Source: Pelodera strongyloides | Taxonomy: Eukaryota > Nematoda > Chromadorea > Rhabditida > Rhabditidae | Assembly: GCA_036852015.1 (NCBI GenBank) | Contig: JAANDG010000187.1 | Span: 1 to 64,000 of the forward strand | DNA: 64,000 bases | Direction of reading: 5' to 3' | Shown: in pieces, positions 24,971 through 35,347 of the stretch | Layout of the letters: each line of letters begins with the position of its first letter | Numbering within the stretch: position 1 is the stretch's first letter | The notes under the pieces: generated by a model | Database searches by the model: none | Told to the model about the DNA's origin: nothing | Seen by the model: the letters and a program-made list of their open reading frames with translations, nothing else | Made by a program: the position numbers and the translations under genes

Positions 24971-25279
24971 GTTGGTTGGGGTTTGAACTTCACATGCAGC
25001 AGTGTAATGCGCACAGTCTATTCCTAAAAATAAATTCGGGCAGCAATAGTTTACACAGTATAATAATGTAGTGCGTCAAACTATGGTGAACTTCGCTCTG
25101 ATTTCTAGTACATTCTTCAAACGGCGCGCGTATCTGTTACCTTGACGCAAAAGAATCTTGGAGCTGATCATTTACGGCCAACACCTGGCGTGGTTGTCGC
25201 GGGAAAATGGCGCACTGAAATATTACTGTTTGGTGTATTCTGTAGTACTATGACAAGCATTCTGTTGATTCAGATCCAT
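24971..25279. other. Intergenic, no firm gene; possible upstream exon of the zinc-finger gene
   Basis: An open frame at 25142-25273 runs into the acceptor of the first zinc-finger-gene exon, but no upstream donor can be fixed. Nothing else is seen. Confidence 0.4.
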
Positions 25280-27559
25280 ATGGATGGTCATCAAGAGGTT
25301 GTAGAAGGTGTGTTCTCTAGATGGATAGGCGGAAGGGTGAAGTGCCGGGTCAGAAGATCTAGAGGAACCATCTACGATGTGGAGTGGAAGAATGGGTTAG
25401 TTTATTTACTATGCAAGATCCTTCCTCTTTCAACATTGGTACAATACAGAGTTCAACCTTCACTTTAACGCAAACGGCCCGAGTTCGATTCCGGCCCGTG
25501 ACAACTTGGAAACCACCACCCGGCGAGGGAATGATGGGCGATCCCTCCTAGCCCTAGCCCGAAGACGGCGAGCAGTTTGTCACCTGGAACTCGTCGCCTG
25601 TGCTCAGGACCTCTGCGGAACATGACATAAGTAAACCTTGTACTCCCATGAGTAAAGGTGCACACTCTTGAAGCGCAAAAGAAAGTTGATGTAAATTTGT
25701 AACTTGTTCCATAGAGATTCTGAGAAGACGACAAGTAGACAACGATTTCCGGATGACAATTGCTCGATGTCTTCAGACTAGGTGCATTATAGGTTGTATC
25801 GTCTACGTTTATGTACCCGTCATTGATAATTATGGTTATTGGACAATCGCAGAAGAAAATAAACTAAATGGTGTAAGTTTGTTTCAGCCGCGGTCAAGTC
25901 CTTCGTCTCAGCGTTGATCTCAGCAATGTATCCGAGCAACGATTGTTACTGTCCATGTGCTCCGGCAATCTGTTCAGAACGCGAGTTCCCAGAAATACTA
26001 CCTTTACGTTACCTAGGTACCTAGCATTTCCCCTAATAATTAATCATATTTTTGGTAATAATACAGTTCATACGTTCATAGGTTCAGACTGACGTGGTAA
26101 GAACTTTACATAAGAGTTACAAGTATTACGGGATGAAACGTGTAGAGTATAGACACATTCTGATACAGACACAGGATCTTATTGGTACCAATTTAACTTT
26201 ACATGTTCTTTCAGTGTTTCGCGACCGATGATCCAGGAAATCCACGACGAGGAAACGACAACCGAACCAGTTTACAGTGATATTGATATGGTACTGTATA
26301 TGTATATGCTAATTCATACAGCAAAGAAACTTTGTCGTGCTCACTTATCGCCCGCGCCTCACGTTTCCTTTGGGAACTACATGAACGGAGTGCCAGGAGT
26401 GTGCAACAAGAGATGCGAGAAAGATTCATGAGTTCCGCGTTATCGCATGCTCTTAGCGCAACTGCGGCTCACTATGAACAAAAATTCGCGCAGTCGCCGC
26501 AGGAAAACGGTTGACGAGGAAATACAATTTCGATTAGCGCACTTACGGCACGCTTGCCGCGCCCCTGAAAAGAGTGCGCTAGCTTGAATTGTCGATTGAA
26601 TTTGTGGACTTCTCGCGCATCTTTGTCCCCATTGGCAGCTCTTTTGTCCGCGCAAGTTGCGCGCGCACGAGATGCACGCGCGCGAGCTGCGCGTAGTTTT
26701 ACCGGTGCTTTTTTTTAGCTGGACGCCGATGTTTGGCATTCATCGATGAGGATTGGCGACGAAAACGTTCACATTGGCGCGCAGGTTGGATAATAGTAGG
26801 AATAGTAAGAAATGAAATGATAAACAGCTCTAGACGAGGCGGTAGGAATGTAGGGTGACGTGCTTTTTAATCGATACTTCGGGGACTTGAAGGTGTACAT
26901 AGAAAGAAAGACTGTTCTTTATCCGAAAAAAACATGAATCCTGAAGGCTCGATGCTGGACTCCGTTAGCCAGCTCTTCAATAAGCCTCAAACGAAATCCA
27001 TAAATATACAGTAAATATACAACTTTTAGATCGAATGCTCGGCGGATGGGGAACAACCCCATGGAAGTGGTGAAGATTCTGCCACTGAAAAGGGAGAAGA
27101 AAAAGTGAAAAAGAAACGTCCTCGAACATTTGCCGCACTTATTGGAGAGGAACCGTCGTATGTATGCCCGGTAAGGCGGTGGTTGCTTTGATCGCAGCGA
27201 AAACTCGGGCGCGTCTACCTCTCGCAACTCGCAACGCATTTCCTCCAGTCTTAGCCGTTCTCGCGGGTTACTGAGTATCCCGCGAGAACCTCGCGGCCAC
27301 ACTCCTGTCCGCAGGTCCGAGTTTTATTAGTCGAAATCCTACCGAAAGCATATACATCCAAGATGTATATTTTTCAGCACTGTTTCCTGGCATTCTCTCG
27401 TTCGTTCAACCTCGGTCGTCATATTGATTCGAAACACACGCATAAGGTTCATTTTACGTGTTCGCATTGCGAGAAGACATACAGACATGCGAGACATTTT
27501 GCGGTGAGTTTATAGAATACTTACCGCCGCTAGAGAGGCTGAAGAGAGCGAGAGAGGGA

Positions 27560-27607
<48 letters not shown>

Positions 27608-28431
27608 TAACATGTTCAGGATCACTTGCGTCTGCACGCCGGTCAAAAGTTTTCCTGTCCAACCTGTGAAGAAAAGCTAGATACTCGGAATTCGTTGAAT
27701 GCGCACATCAGGAGGCTTCACACAGGGAAAGGTGGGTTAACGGAAAAATACTCGCACAGAGATATATAAACGCACAGAAGCAAGAAAGTACTCGCTCATC
27801 ATGGGATATGCTGCACCTAACATGAATGTGTGGCGAAGTATAGCGAAGTTAGAAGTATGTAAAAAGACAGTGGAAGCAGGGGCGCGGATAGTGTGCCATA
27901 GGGGCGCCAACTATAAATGCACACATTTGGCGTATCCAGGCTCCCGCTGCTTCTAATAATTGTTCCCGCGCCTTCTAATAAGAAGGGCGCGGATGGTGTG
28001 CCATAGGGGCTCCAACTGTAAATGTACACATTTGGCGCATCCAGGCGCGCTCCCGCTCCTTCTAACAATTGTGCCCGCTCTCGCACTGAACTGAACTTTA
28101 CCTCTGTAATTTTACTTTGTTTTCAGTGAACAATTCCTTAGTGGTCGCGAAGAGGTCTAGGAGAAATCGAACTTATCCACCTTTGGAGACAACTAGCAAG
28201 CCTTCAGCTTCGGACCAGTCATCCAGTAGCCATCCTGATACTGATCAAGATTCATCTAGCAGACCTTCGGTTTCGGAGGAAGCATCTAGAAGGCTTTCGG
28301 CTCGGCATCCGGAGACGTCTAGCAAGGGTTCTGCTCCCAAACAGAATGCATCTAGCAATTCTGCAGCGTCGGGTACTACTTTTAATAATATACGGATATT
28401 CAGTAGCTGCCATAGTTTTTCTTATCGTTAG
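25280..28431 (+). CDS. C2H2 zinc-finger protein, three fingers
   Basis: Seven phase-consistent exons give 313 residues if ATG 25280 is the start. Exons: 25280-25395 (acceptor at 25273), 26215-26290, 26719-26784, 27030-27170, 27378-27503, 27620-27731, 28127-28431. An acidic region (MIQEIHDEETTTEPVYSD) and a Lys/Arg stretch (KVKKKRPR), a likely nuclear signal, precede the fingers. Finger 1 (YVCPHC ... HIDSKH), finger 2 (FTCSHC ... HLRLH) and finger 3 (FSCPTC ... HIRRLH) are each split by or close to introns. The C-terminal 100 residues are Ser-rich with a degenerate 10-11-residue repeat (about six units, each with SS or AS and P). Probably a nuclear DNA-binding protein; no orthologue recognised. 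An upstream coding exon is possible because the first exon follows an acceptor. Confidence 0.85.
25468..25690 (+). mobile_element. tRNA-derived SINE fragment in intron 1 of the zinc-finger gene
   Basis: GAGTTCGATTCC at about 25481 matches a polymerase III box B. It is followed by a tail shared with 10866-11010 (see there). No box A upstream, so it is 5'-truncated. Confidence 0.6.
27539..27606. repeat. (GA)n microsatellite in the intron between fingers 2a and 2b
   Basis: Almost pure GAGAGA close to the acceptor at 27619. The acceptor itself (CATGTTCAG) is intact. Confidence 0.95.
27881..28085. repeat. Two tandem copies of a 105-bp unit
   Basis: GGCGCGGATRGTGTGCCATA starts at 27881 and again at 27986. 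The copies differ by several substitutions and a small insertion. Each holds a short dyad around ACACATTTGG. Lies in the last intron of the zinc-finger gene. Confidence 0.9.
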
Positions 28432-28496
28432 TATATGTAAAAGAATCTCATCCTTATTCTTAGGGGTTCTCTTTGGTTACTGTTCGTGGGAAACCA

Positions 28497-28589
28497 AAAA
28501 CCCCGATTTCGCCCCGACCAAGTCGCTCAAAAAATCGGGCCTTGATCGGGTTTTTTTTTTGAAAATAATCGGGGCGAAATCGGGGTTTT
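28497..28589 (+). repeat. Inverted repeat in the zinc-finger 3' UTR
   Basis: AAAACCCCGATTTCGCCCCG at 28497 is perfectly complementary to 28569-28589, with a 51-bp loop. It starts 66 bp after the stop codon, so the mRNA would carry a GC-rich 21-bp hairpin. Could be a small foldback element or a UTR structure. Confidence 0.85.
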
Positions 28590-29019
28590 CACTTTCCTGT
28601 GTTAGCCATGTGTAATCCAGGGCGGTATTTCTTGTCTAGGCCTATTTCTCCCATAGAGAGAAGAAGGATGTCAATTCATGAAACTCGAAGAATTAATTTG
28701 TTTTTCAGGTGCTGGTAGCCTGCGGATACCGCTACTTTTTCATGCTAAACTCTGACTTGAGGATTCAAGTTTATTCTGAAAAGTGTTTATGTTTCCCTCG
28801 GTGTCGAAGTTATTTTATTAGCTTCATGAGCTGGTCATGTTGTCTTACTTTTATTTTTCGCTCTGCTCTTCCCTGATCTGGTTAGTATAACGGGTTAATT
28901 TTATTCTTTATTGTTGTGTATTGATTGAAGTATGTACTTCCAACTTCCAAGAACTTCGAATCACTGCAGCAAAATTCTGCTGATTGATTATTTCGTCGGT
29001 GGCATCCTAAAAGTGATTA

Positions 29020-29025
29020 AATAAA
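29020..29025 (+). terminator. Candidate polyadenylation signal, zinc-finger gene
   Basis: First AATAAA after the stop at 28431 (3' UTR about 0.6 kb). Another is at about 29184. Confidence 0.45.
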
Positions 29026-29217
29026 TTTGCTCTCGAGTAACTATTATTCTCTGTGTACGTTTTGAAATTACTTTCCGGGTCATACTGTGCATTTTTTTAT
29101 TGTTAGTTGCGCATGTGGCTCACGTGAATTTTTAGTATACTGGTTTTCTCTGAGTATGACTACTTATAAATATTGTTCTACAAAATAAATGTTTCATTAT
29201 CAGAGTATGAATGACGT

Positions 29218-29358
29218 TACTTACCCTTACGTCGCGGTACGGTAAGACAATTCATAGCCATGGCTCCTATTCCTTGACCAATCCTTCCTGTGGCATCGCA
29301 TCCGACGGTTTCTTTGTCGAGTACAGTAGTATCCACCCTGTTAGTTCGTCGATGATGT
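29218..29358 (-). other. Exon-like segment, frame ambiguous
   Basis: Acceptor TCATTTTCCAG and donor GTAAGT bracket a stretch open in the frame TVGCDATGRIGQGIGAMAMN. A second frame uses an internal CTAACAG acceptor, continues from the 29789 exon in phase and ends at a stop (WILLYSTKKPSDAM...). Which, if either, is used cannot be decided by eye. No family recognised. Confidence 0.35.
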
Positions 29359-29788
29359 ATCTGGAAAATGAGGGAACAAGTATTTTTTTGGGCCCAAACA
29401 CTTTTGTCCTTTATGAGAAGCTCTTCCGAGACTCCAGAAAACGACCAGGTTTAGCAGGAGTCATTCATGACATGGTGTGCATCACAATGAAATGATGAAA
29501 AGAAAGTAGTATATTACTCGTCGTGTGGTCGTTAATTAACAAACAGGTAATTTGATAATAAAACAAGCGTAATGTTTAGGTAATGGCGTCAGGCATTTCA
29601 AGTTTTGCAAATATTTGCCTCGATCGTATGATATTTGGTGCTGCTGATCATAACGGAACACAACAAGTAGCTGTGATAACTACGTAACTGTTAACCAAGT
29701 AATATCTGTGAAACGGAAAGACTGCGACAGACTGAAAAGCGTTCAATTGAGTTGCAACCGTGGCCGATCGATAAATGACTCAACTTAC

Positions 29789-29928
29789 TTTTTGCAACTA
29801 GCTTCACTCCACTGGCGTCATGCATTAATTCCAGGGCTTGATCCAGCTGTGTGTATTCTTTGTCCTCTCTGTGTTCTGCATGTTCCCTCTGATCATACGT
29901 CACGATTGGTTGTATGGGATCTGGTAGA
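29789..29928 (-). CDS. Possible additional 3' exon of the small membrane-protein gene
   Basis: Acceptor CTATTACAG, donor GTAAGT, 46 codons plus one base, acidic and charged (EHAEHREDKEYTQLDQALEL). It follows in phase if the preceding exon uses an internal GTACCA donor at 30266. That would replace the stop at 30158 with a longer C terminus. Confidence 0.5.
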
Positions 29929-30157
29929 CTGTAATAGATTTGGTTTTTTTTATATTTGTGGTCATGTTTATTTGTTTGTTTGTGTATGTTTGTGGTTCAA
30001 CTCTGCGGCTGCGTAGCGCATCTCATTCTTAGGCGACAGAAGAGTGGCACAGTTTTTGAATTGTGTCGACAGAACGTGTATCCTTGAATATCGCGGCCGA
30101 TGCGCCACATGTGGCCAATTGTATTCTGCGCCCCGTCACTCCGAGACCTAGTAAAGC

Positions 30158-31682
30158 TCAGTAATCGAGAAATGGAAACGTGAGCTGCAGTTTCTCATAG
30201 CTTCGCCAGATTCTTGCGCCACACTGTTTAAAATCTGGCGAATATTGGGCAAAAGTCTGGTGGTACCTGTTCATTTCGTCGTAGTCTTCTTTGCTGGGTA
30301 TTAGTGGATCCACATCATCGCGTTGCATATTCTCTTGAGGCTGAGGAGGTGGAAGCTCTAACTGCCGCTAAAAAAATAAAATAATAAAGAACCTTGTTCA
30401 ACTCGCATTTTGAAACATAGTCATTTTGAAACACTCTACGAAGTTTTCGAATTTAGAAAATAGCCTACGAAGTTTTAGCTTGTCTTACTTTATTGAAGAG
30501 AATGATTTATTTAGCACAACCTTATGAAAACTTACTGCAATCGCGGTTGATTTACCAAAAAGTTGAGAAACTATTCCAATTTGAGAATATTTTGCGTCCA
30601 TTTGTTGTAATCTTGTGACAATTATTATTATCAATATAAGAACGGTTAGTAGTAATACGAAGAGAATAAGGAGAAGCACGTAGACCTGAAATAAAAAAAA
30701 GAATAAAAGTTGAATTAAAAAAAGTGATATAACCAGATTTACAAGGGTACTGCAGTGCTAGTTGGCATTTAAAGCTCCTCGATTCGCAATGAAAACTAGA
30801 GGTATATTTCATTTAAAGCGAAATCCCGGCCGGTTTTTGAAACGCATCGAGTACACCAGAATTCTTATGCAGCTTATGCAAATGAGCATGAATGAGAATA
30901 AAAAATCTAGTTAAATTCGAGCAACTTTGCATAAATAAGTAAAAATTCAGCTGTCCATGATGCGTTTCAAAAACCGGCCGGTATCTCGCTTTATAGGATT
31001 AACCATCGGTTTTCTTTTTAAAGTTTAATTTTATTCCTCCCTCAATGCGATGAATCTTGCTGATGCTAAGTCCTCTATGTTATTGAGCTATGCTCTACCT
31101 GTACGAGACCTCTTAATTGGGTTCGCGGTTCCCCATCATATACATGATTATAAATTCATTTATAAATTATATTTTATATTTTCATGATTATAAATTCAGC
31201 ACCCACCTGACAGAATTTCACTTGCAACCATGAGCGTCTCGAGTCGTTGGAACTACTGGGTTCTAAACAAATTGTATTGTACTATAAAAGAGAGTAATTT
31301 TTAAGTGTGATGGTTTTGCTCTTTCGTAGATACTTTTTGCTCTTCATCTATGTGCCACAGAGTGGTGCACAATTTGCTATAATACAATAGGAATGCTACA
31401 TTGTAATACTTAAAGCGAAATACCTGCCGGTTTTTGAAACGCATCGTGTACAAATGAATTCTTACGTATTTATGCTAAGTTGTTCGAATTTAATTTAGCT
31501 TCATTTTTTATTTTAATTTATGTTCATTTGTATAAGCTGCAGAAGCGTGGTGGTGTACTAGATGTGTTTCAAAAACCGGCTGGTATTTCGCTTTAAAACG
31601 AAAGTTTAGTATTACCGACGCTTATATCGGCCACCGCTCCGGTTCCTATACGATAGCTTGGAGACTTTGGAGGCGGGAGCAT
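30158..31682 (-). CDS. Small single-pass membrane protein, unknown family
   Basis: Four exons in matching phase: 31682-31616, 31262-31207, 30685-30536, 30367-30158, giving 160 residues with stop TGA at 30160-30158. Residues 1-41 are Pro/Ser-rich and basic near the membrane (SNDSRRSWLQVKFCQ). Residues 42-64 form one strongly hydrophobic helix (VYVLLLILFVLLLTVLILII). The C-terminal side is polar, with a Pro/Gln stretch and acidic DVDPLIPSKEDYDE. No signal peptide precedes the helix, so it may be a signal anchor. Family unknown. The ATG lies 6 bases after a TTTTATAG acceptor-like site, so a 5' UTR intron or trans-spliced leader is possible. A longer isoform through 29789-29928 is also possible. 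Both large introns contain a family B MITE. A TTTATT (AATAAA on this strand) is at 29967. Confidence 0.7.
30814..30993. mobile_element. Foldback MITE family B, copy B1 (intron 2)
   Basis: Ends TAAAGCGAAATCCCGGCCGG / TTTTTGAAACGC and their complement. The interior is AT-rich, with ATGCAGCTTATGCAAATGA. TA at both edges. Confidence 0.9.
31411..31595. mobile_element. Foldback MITE family B, copy B2 (intron 1)
   Basis: Same termini as B1. Its right end is only 20 bp from the donor of exon 1. Confidence 0.9.
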
Positions 31683-31752
31683 TGTGGTGACTATAAAATA
31701 TAAATTATCGTGAAATGTGATTGTATTAATGTAATTAATGTAAATAACGACC

Positions 31753-32885
31753 TTAAAGGGACAGGCCCATCAAAATAAACATATATTTACGATTTCATGT
31801 TATTTTTTATTAGCAGCGTTTATTACAAAATATACACACTAATTTTTATCCACATTCACCCCGGGGAACTTTTTTACGACGAGTCCAACTCATAAGGGTA
31901 CCGTATTTGCAGCAATTTAGTTCTAATAATTCTCAGGACAGGACAGGCCCATCAAAGTAAACCTATATTTACGAAACGTTCATAATGTATATAAAGCATT
32001 TTTATTACAATATATACAAACCAAATTTCACCTACTTTCGCCCTCGAGGACTTTTTCCGATGTGCTCATCCTCATATGTATACCATAAAGCTGCAGAATT
32101 CCAAGGTGTATATGCAAATCTAGCTCGCATTTTAATTTCTTGATAAATTTGCGTAGACAGCTTCGATCTCTGCAGTTTTACGGTATACATATGATGATGA
32201 GCACATCGGAAAAAGTCCTCGAGGGCGAAAGTAGGTGAAATTGGGTTTGTATATATTGTAATAAAAATGCTCTATACACATTATGAATACGTCGTAAATA
32301 TAGGTTTACTTTGATGGGCCTGTCCCTTTAACTTCTCGTATGTAATAACACAGTTACAAAATTACGCATGAGGGAGTATGCTCAATAAAGAGGTGCCAGA
32401 GAGAAAACCCGAGAGAGCAGACGACCAGAGCGGATAGACAACGAGAGGAAGGGCCAGGCAACGGTATACATTTGAGGGCCAGGCAACGGTAGCAGTATAC
32501 GTTGAGCTCGTCGGAAGAAAGTTCCCCGGAGTGAATGTCGATACAATTTGGTTTGCATATATTGTAATAAAATTTTATAAAATTATGAATACGTCGTAAC
32601 TCCTGAACTTCTCGTATGTAATAACACAGTTACAAAATTACGCATGAGGGAGTATGCTCAATAAAGAGGTGCCAGAGAGAAAACCCGAGAGAGCAGACGA
32701 CCAGAGCGGATAGACAACGAGAGGAAGGGCCAGGCAACGGTATACATTTGTGGATGCGATCGTCGGAAAAAGTTCCCCGGAGTGAATGTCGATAAAATTT
32801 GGTTTGCATATATTGTAATAAACACTTTTAATAAAAATTAAGACGAAATCGTATATATAGGTTTACTTTGATGGGCCTGTCCCCA
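31753..32885. mobile_element. Nested T2-like elements
   Basis: Outer left end TTAAAGGGACAGGCCCATC at 31753. A matching right end closes near 32885 (GATGGGCCTGTCCCC). Shared inner blocks (GTTCCCCGGAGTGAATGTCG and complement) link the two halves. A second, complete foldback copy of the family (about 31938-32331, arms about 150 bp, right edge CCCTTTAA) is inserted inside. No coding capacity. Confidence 0.75.
32331..32750. repeat. Direct duplication, 276-bp spacing
   Basis: About 145 bp beginning ACTTCTCGTATGTAATAACA at 32331 recurs virtually unchanged at 32607. It includes the GGGCCAGGCAACGGTATAC block, which is itself partly repeated. Confidence 0.9.
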
Positions 32886-32988
32886 GGCTCACCTCAAATC
32901 GTGTCTGACACCTCAAGGGATCGGCTCACCTCAAATCGTGTCTGTTTTTTCTGTTTCTTTATTTTCTAAGCAACCCCCTATAATCTAA

Positions 32989-33112
32989 GCACCCCCTATA
33001 AAAAAAGATTGCCATTCGCGTCACGTAACGGTAACGCTCCAAAAGTGCAAGCACCCCCTATAAAAAAAGATTGCCATTCGCGTCACGTAACGGTAACGCT
33101 CCAAAAGTGCAT
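32989..33112. repeat. Two tandem 62-bp units
   Basis: GCACCCCCTATAAAAAAAGA begins at 32989 and 33051. The copies are nearly identical. Unrelated in sequence to the 62-bp satellite at the left edge. Confidence 0.93.
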
Positions 33113-33435
33113 CGCCAAACGAAAAAGTAATCCTATGCAAAATTAGAGCTCAATGAGATAAGCAAACGCGAACACTGACTCGAGTGTCCCCGGCGATCCC
33201 GAAGCGAGATATAAACGAAAGTCGCACGTTAGAGAACGACTAAAGAGCACTGCGACTACGAAGACGCAGAGTAGACGGCCAGTATCGATCGCACTGTTGC
33301 GCAATAAAAATAGGCCGCCCTAACCTAAAACTTGGGTAATTAAACCGAAGCTGACAGAGAAAAGGAAAAATTGTCCGCATAAATAGTGATGTTGCGGCGG
33401 ATCAGTTTGGCGCGCAGAGTGATCGTTCTTTCACA

Positions 33436-34860
33436 TTGAAGCTACTATGACGTCTAAATTAAGGCGAAGTGTAAATGTCACCGTAGCTTTAATCTAACGG
33501 GGTAAATGAAATTCAGCGATGACTGTCAGACGCGCATTTGTCTTAGGTGTGCAATATCGTTTCTGATTCTGAATCTGAGACGTCAAAAATTAGTCGAATT
33601 GGAATTTTACCCGCAGCTCGATTCTGATAATGCACATGAACTTCAATTATGAGAACATTATCGCAGCGACAAAGTAATGCTGCAAATCAACTTCAATGAT
33701 GATGGCAGACGCGCATTTGACTTAGACGGGCAACATACCTTCTGCTTCAGAAGTTATGACGTCAAAAATAAGTCGACGTGCAAACTTCATCGTAGCGACA
33801 TAGTAATGCTGCAAATCAACTTCAATGATGGCGGGCAACATGTCTTCTGCTTCAGAATCTATGACGTCAAAAATAAGTCGACATGCAAACTTCACCGTAG
33901 TGATATATTAATGCTGCAAATCAACTTCAATGATGATGTCAGACGCGCATTCGACTCAGACGGGCAATACCGTTTCTGCTTCAGAATCTATGACGTCAAA
34001 AATAAGTCGACGTGCAATCTTCACCGTAGTGATAGTAATGCTGCAAATCAACTTCAATGATGATGTCAGACGCGCATTTGACTTCGACGAGAAACATGTC
34101 TTCTGCTTCAGAATCTGTGACGTCAAAAATAAGTCGACGTGCAAACTTCACCGTAGTGATATAGTAATGCTGCAAATCAACTTCAATGATGATGTCAGAT
34201 GCGCATTTGACTTAGACGGGCAACATGTATTCTGCTTCAGAATCTATGACGTCAAAAATAAGTCGACGTGCAAACTTCACCGTAGCGACATAGTAATGCT
34301 TCAAATAAACTTCAATGATGATGTCAGACGCGCATTCGACTAAGACGGGCAATACCGTTTCTGCTTCAGAATCTATGACGTCAAAAATAAGTCGACGTGC
34401 AAACTTCACCGTAGTGATATAGTAATGCTGCAAACCAACTTCAATGATGATGTCAGACGCGCATTTGACTTAGACGGGCAACATGTCTTCTGCTTCAGAA
34501 GCTATGACGTCAAAAATAAGTCGACGTGCAAACTCCACCGTATTGATATAGTAATGCTGCAAATCAACTTCAATGATGATGTCAGACGCGCATTTGACTT
34601 AGACGGGCAACATGTCTTCTGCTTCAGAAGCTATGACGTCAAAAATAAGTCGACGTGCAAACTTCACCGTAGCGACATAGTAATGCTTCAAATAAACTTC
34701 AATGATGATGTCAGACGCGCATTCGACTAAGACGGGCAATACCGTTTCTGCTTCAGAAGCTATGACGCCAAAAATAAGTAGACGTGCAAACTTCACCGTA
34801 GTGATATATTAATGATGTAAATCAACTTCAACGATGATGTCAGGCGCGCATTTAACGCAG
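33436..34860. repeat. 129-bp tandem array, about 11 units
   Basis: Clear units start at 33677, 33806, 33911 (after a 24-bp deletion), 34038, 34167, 34296, 34425, 34554, 34683 and 34812. Degenerate units reach back to about 33436. The unit is 43 codons long, so a frame (MLQINFNDDVRRAFDLDGQH...) stays open over several units, and the other strand is partly open too. Units at 33911, 34296 and 34683 share the variants CATTCGACT and AATACCGTTT, a three-unit (about 387-bp) higher order. The 34296 and 34683 units also share an in-frame TAA. Each unit has a perfect TGACGTCA or one-base variant. More likely a satellite than a gene. Confidence 0.93.
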
Positions 34861-34925
34861 AAAAAAAAGGAAAATAGTACATAAAATATAAGGCTTGCGC
34901 GAACACTCAAGTAAAACGTAAAACG

Positions 34926-34964
34926 CTAGAGCGAGGCGCGCGCGCAGCGCGCGCCGAGCTCTAG
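34926..34964. repeat. GC-rich hairpin
   Basis: CTAGAGCGAGGCGCGCGC pairs with GCGCGCGCCGAGCTCTAG (two mismatches), with a loop of 3 bases. Confidence 0.9.
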
Positions 34965-34965
34965 T

Positions 34966-35347
34966 CTATAAGGGATAATAAAAATTTGGAATACAACAAG
35001 TAGTGTTATATTTCAATACTCACGAAGATATTAGGTGATAAAGTGGTGGATCGATCGGCCCGAAATGAAAAAGTGTTAATTGTCCCATACAAACAAGGCA
35101 GGACAATTACACTTTTTCATTTCGGGCCGATCGATCCACCACTTTATCACCTAATATCTTCGTGAGTATTGAAATAGAACACTACTTTTTGTATTCCAAA
35201 TTTTTATTATCCCTTATAGAAAATAGGGACAATTAACACTTTTTCATTTCGGGCCGATCGATCCACCACTTTATCACCTAATATCTTCGTGAGTATTGAA
35301 ATATAACACTACTTGTTGTATTCCAAATTTTTATTATCCCTTATAGA
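34966..35347. repeat. About 122-bp block in three copies: one inverted, two direct
   Basis: Copy 1 (34966-35090) is inverted relative to copy 2 (35101-35221) and copy 3 (35226-35347). Copies 2 and 3 are in tandem with a 126-bp step. Key block: GGGCCGATCGATCCACCACT. Near-identity implies recent conversion or duplication. Confidence 0.93.

Noticed and set aside
29211..29495. 94-codon plus-strand frame
   Set aside because: Lies opposite a segment with minus-strand acceptor and donor sites. No plus-strand splice or family support.
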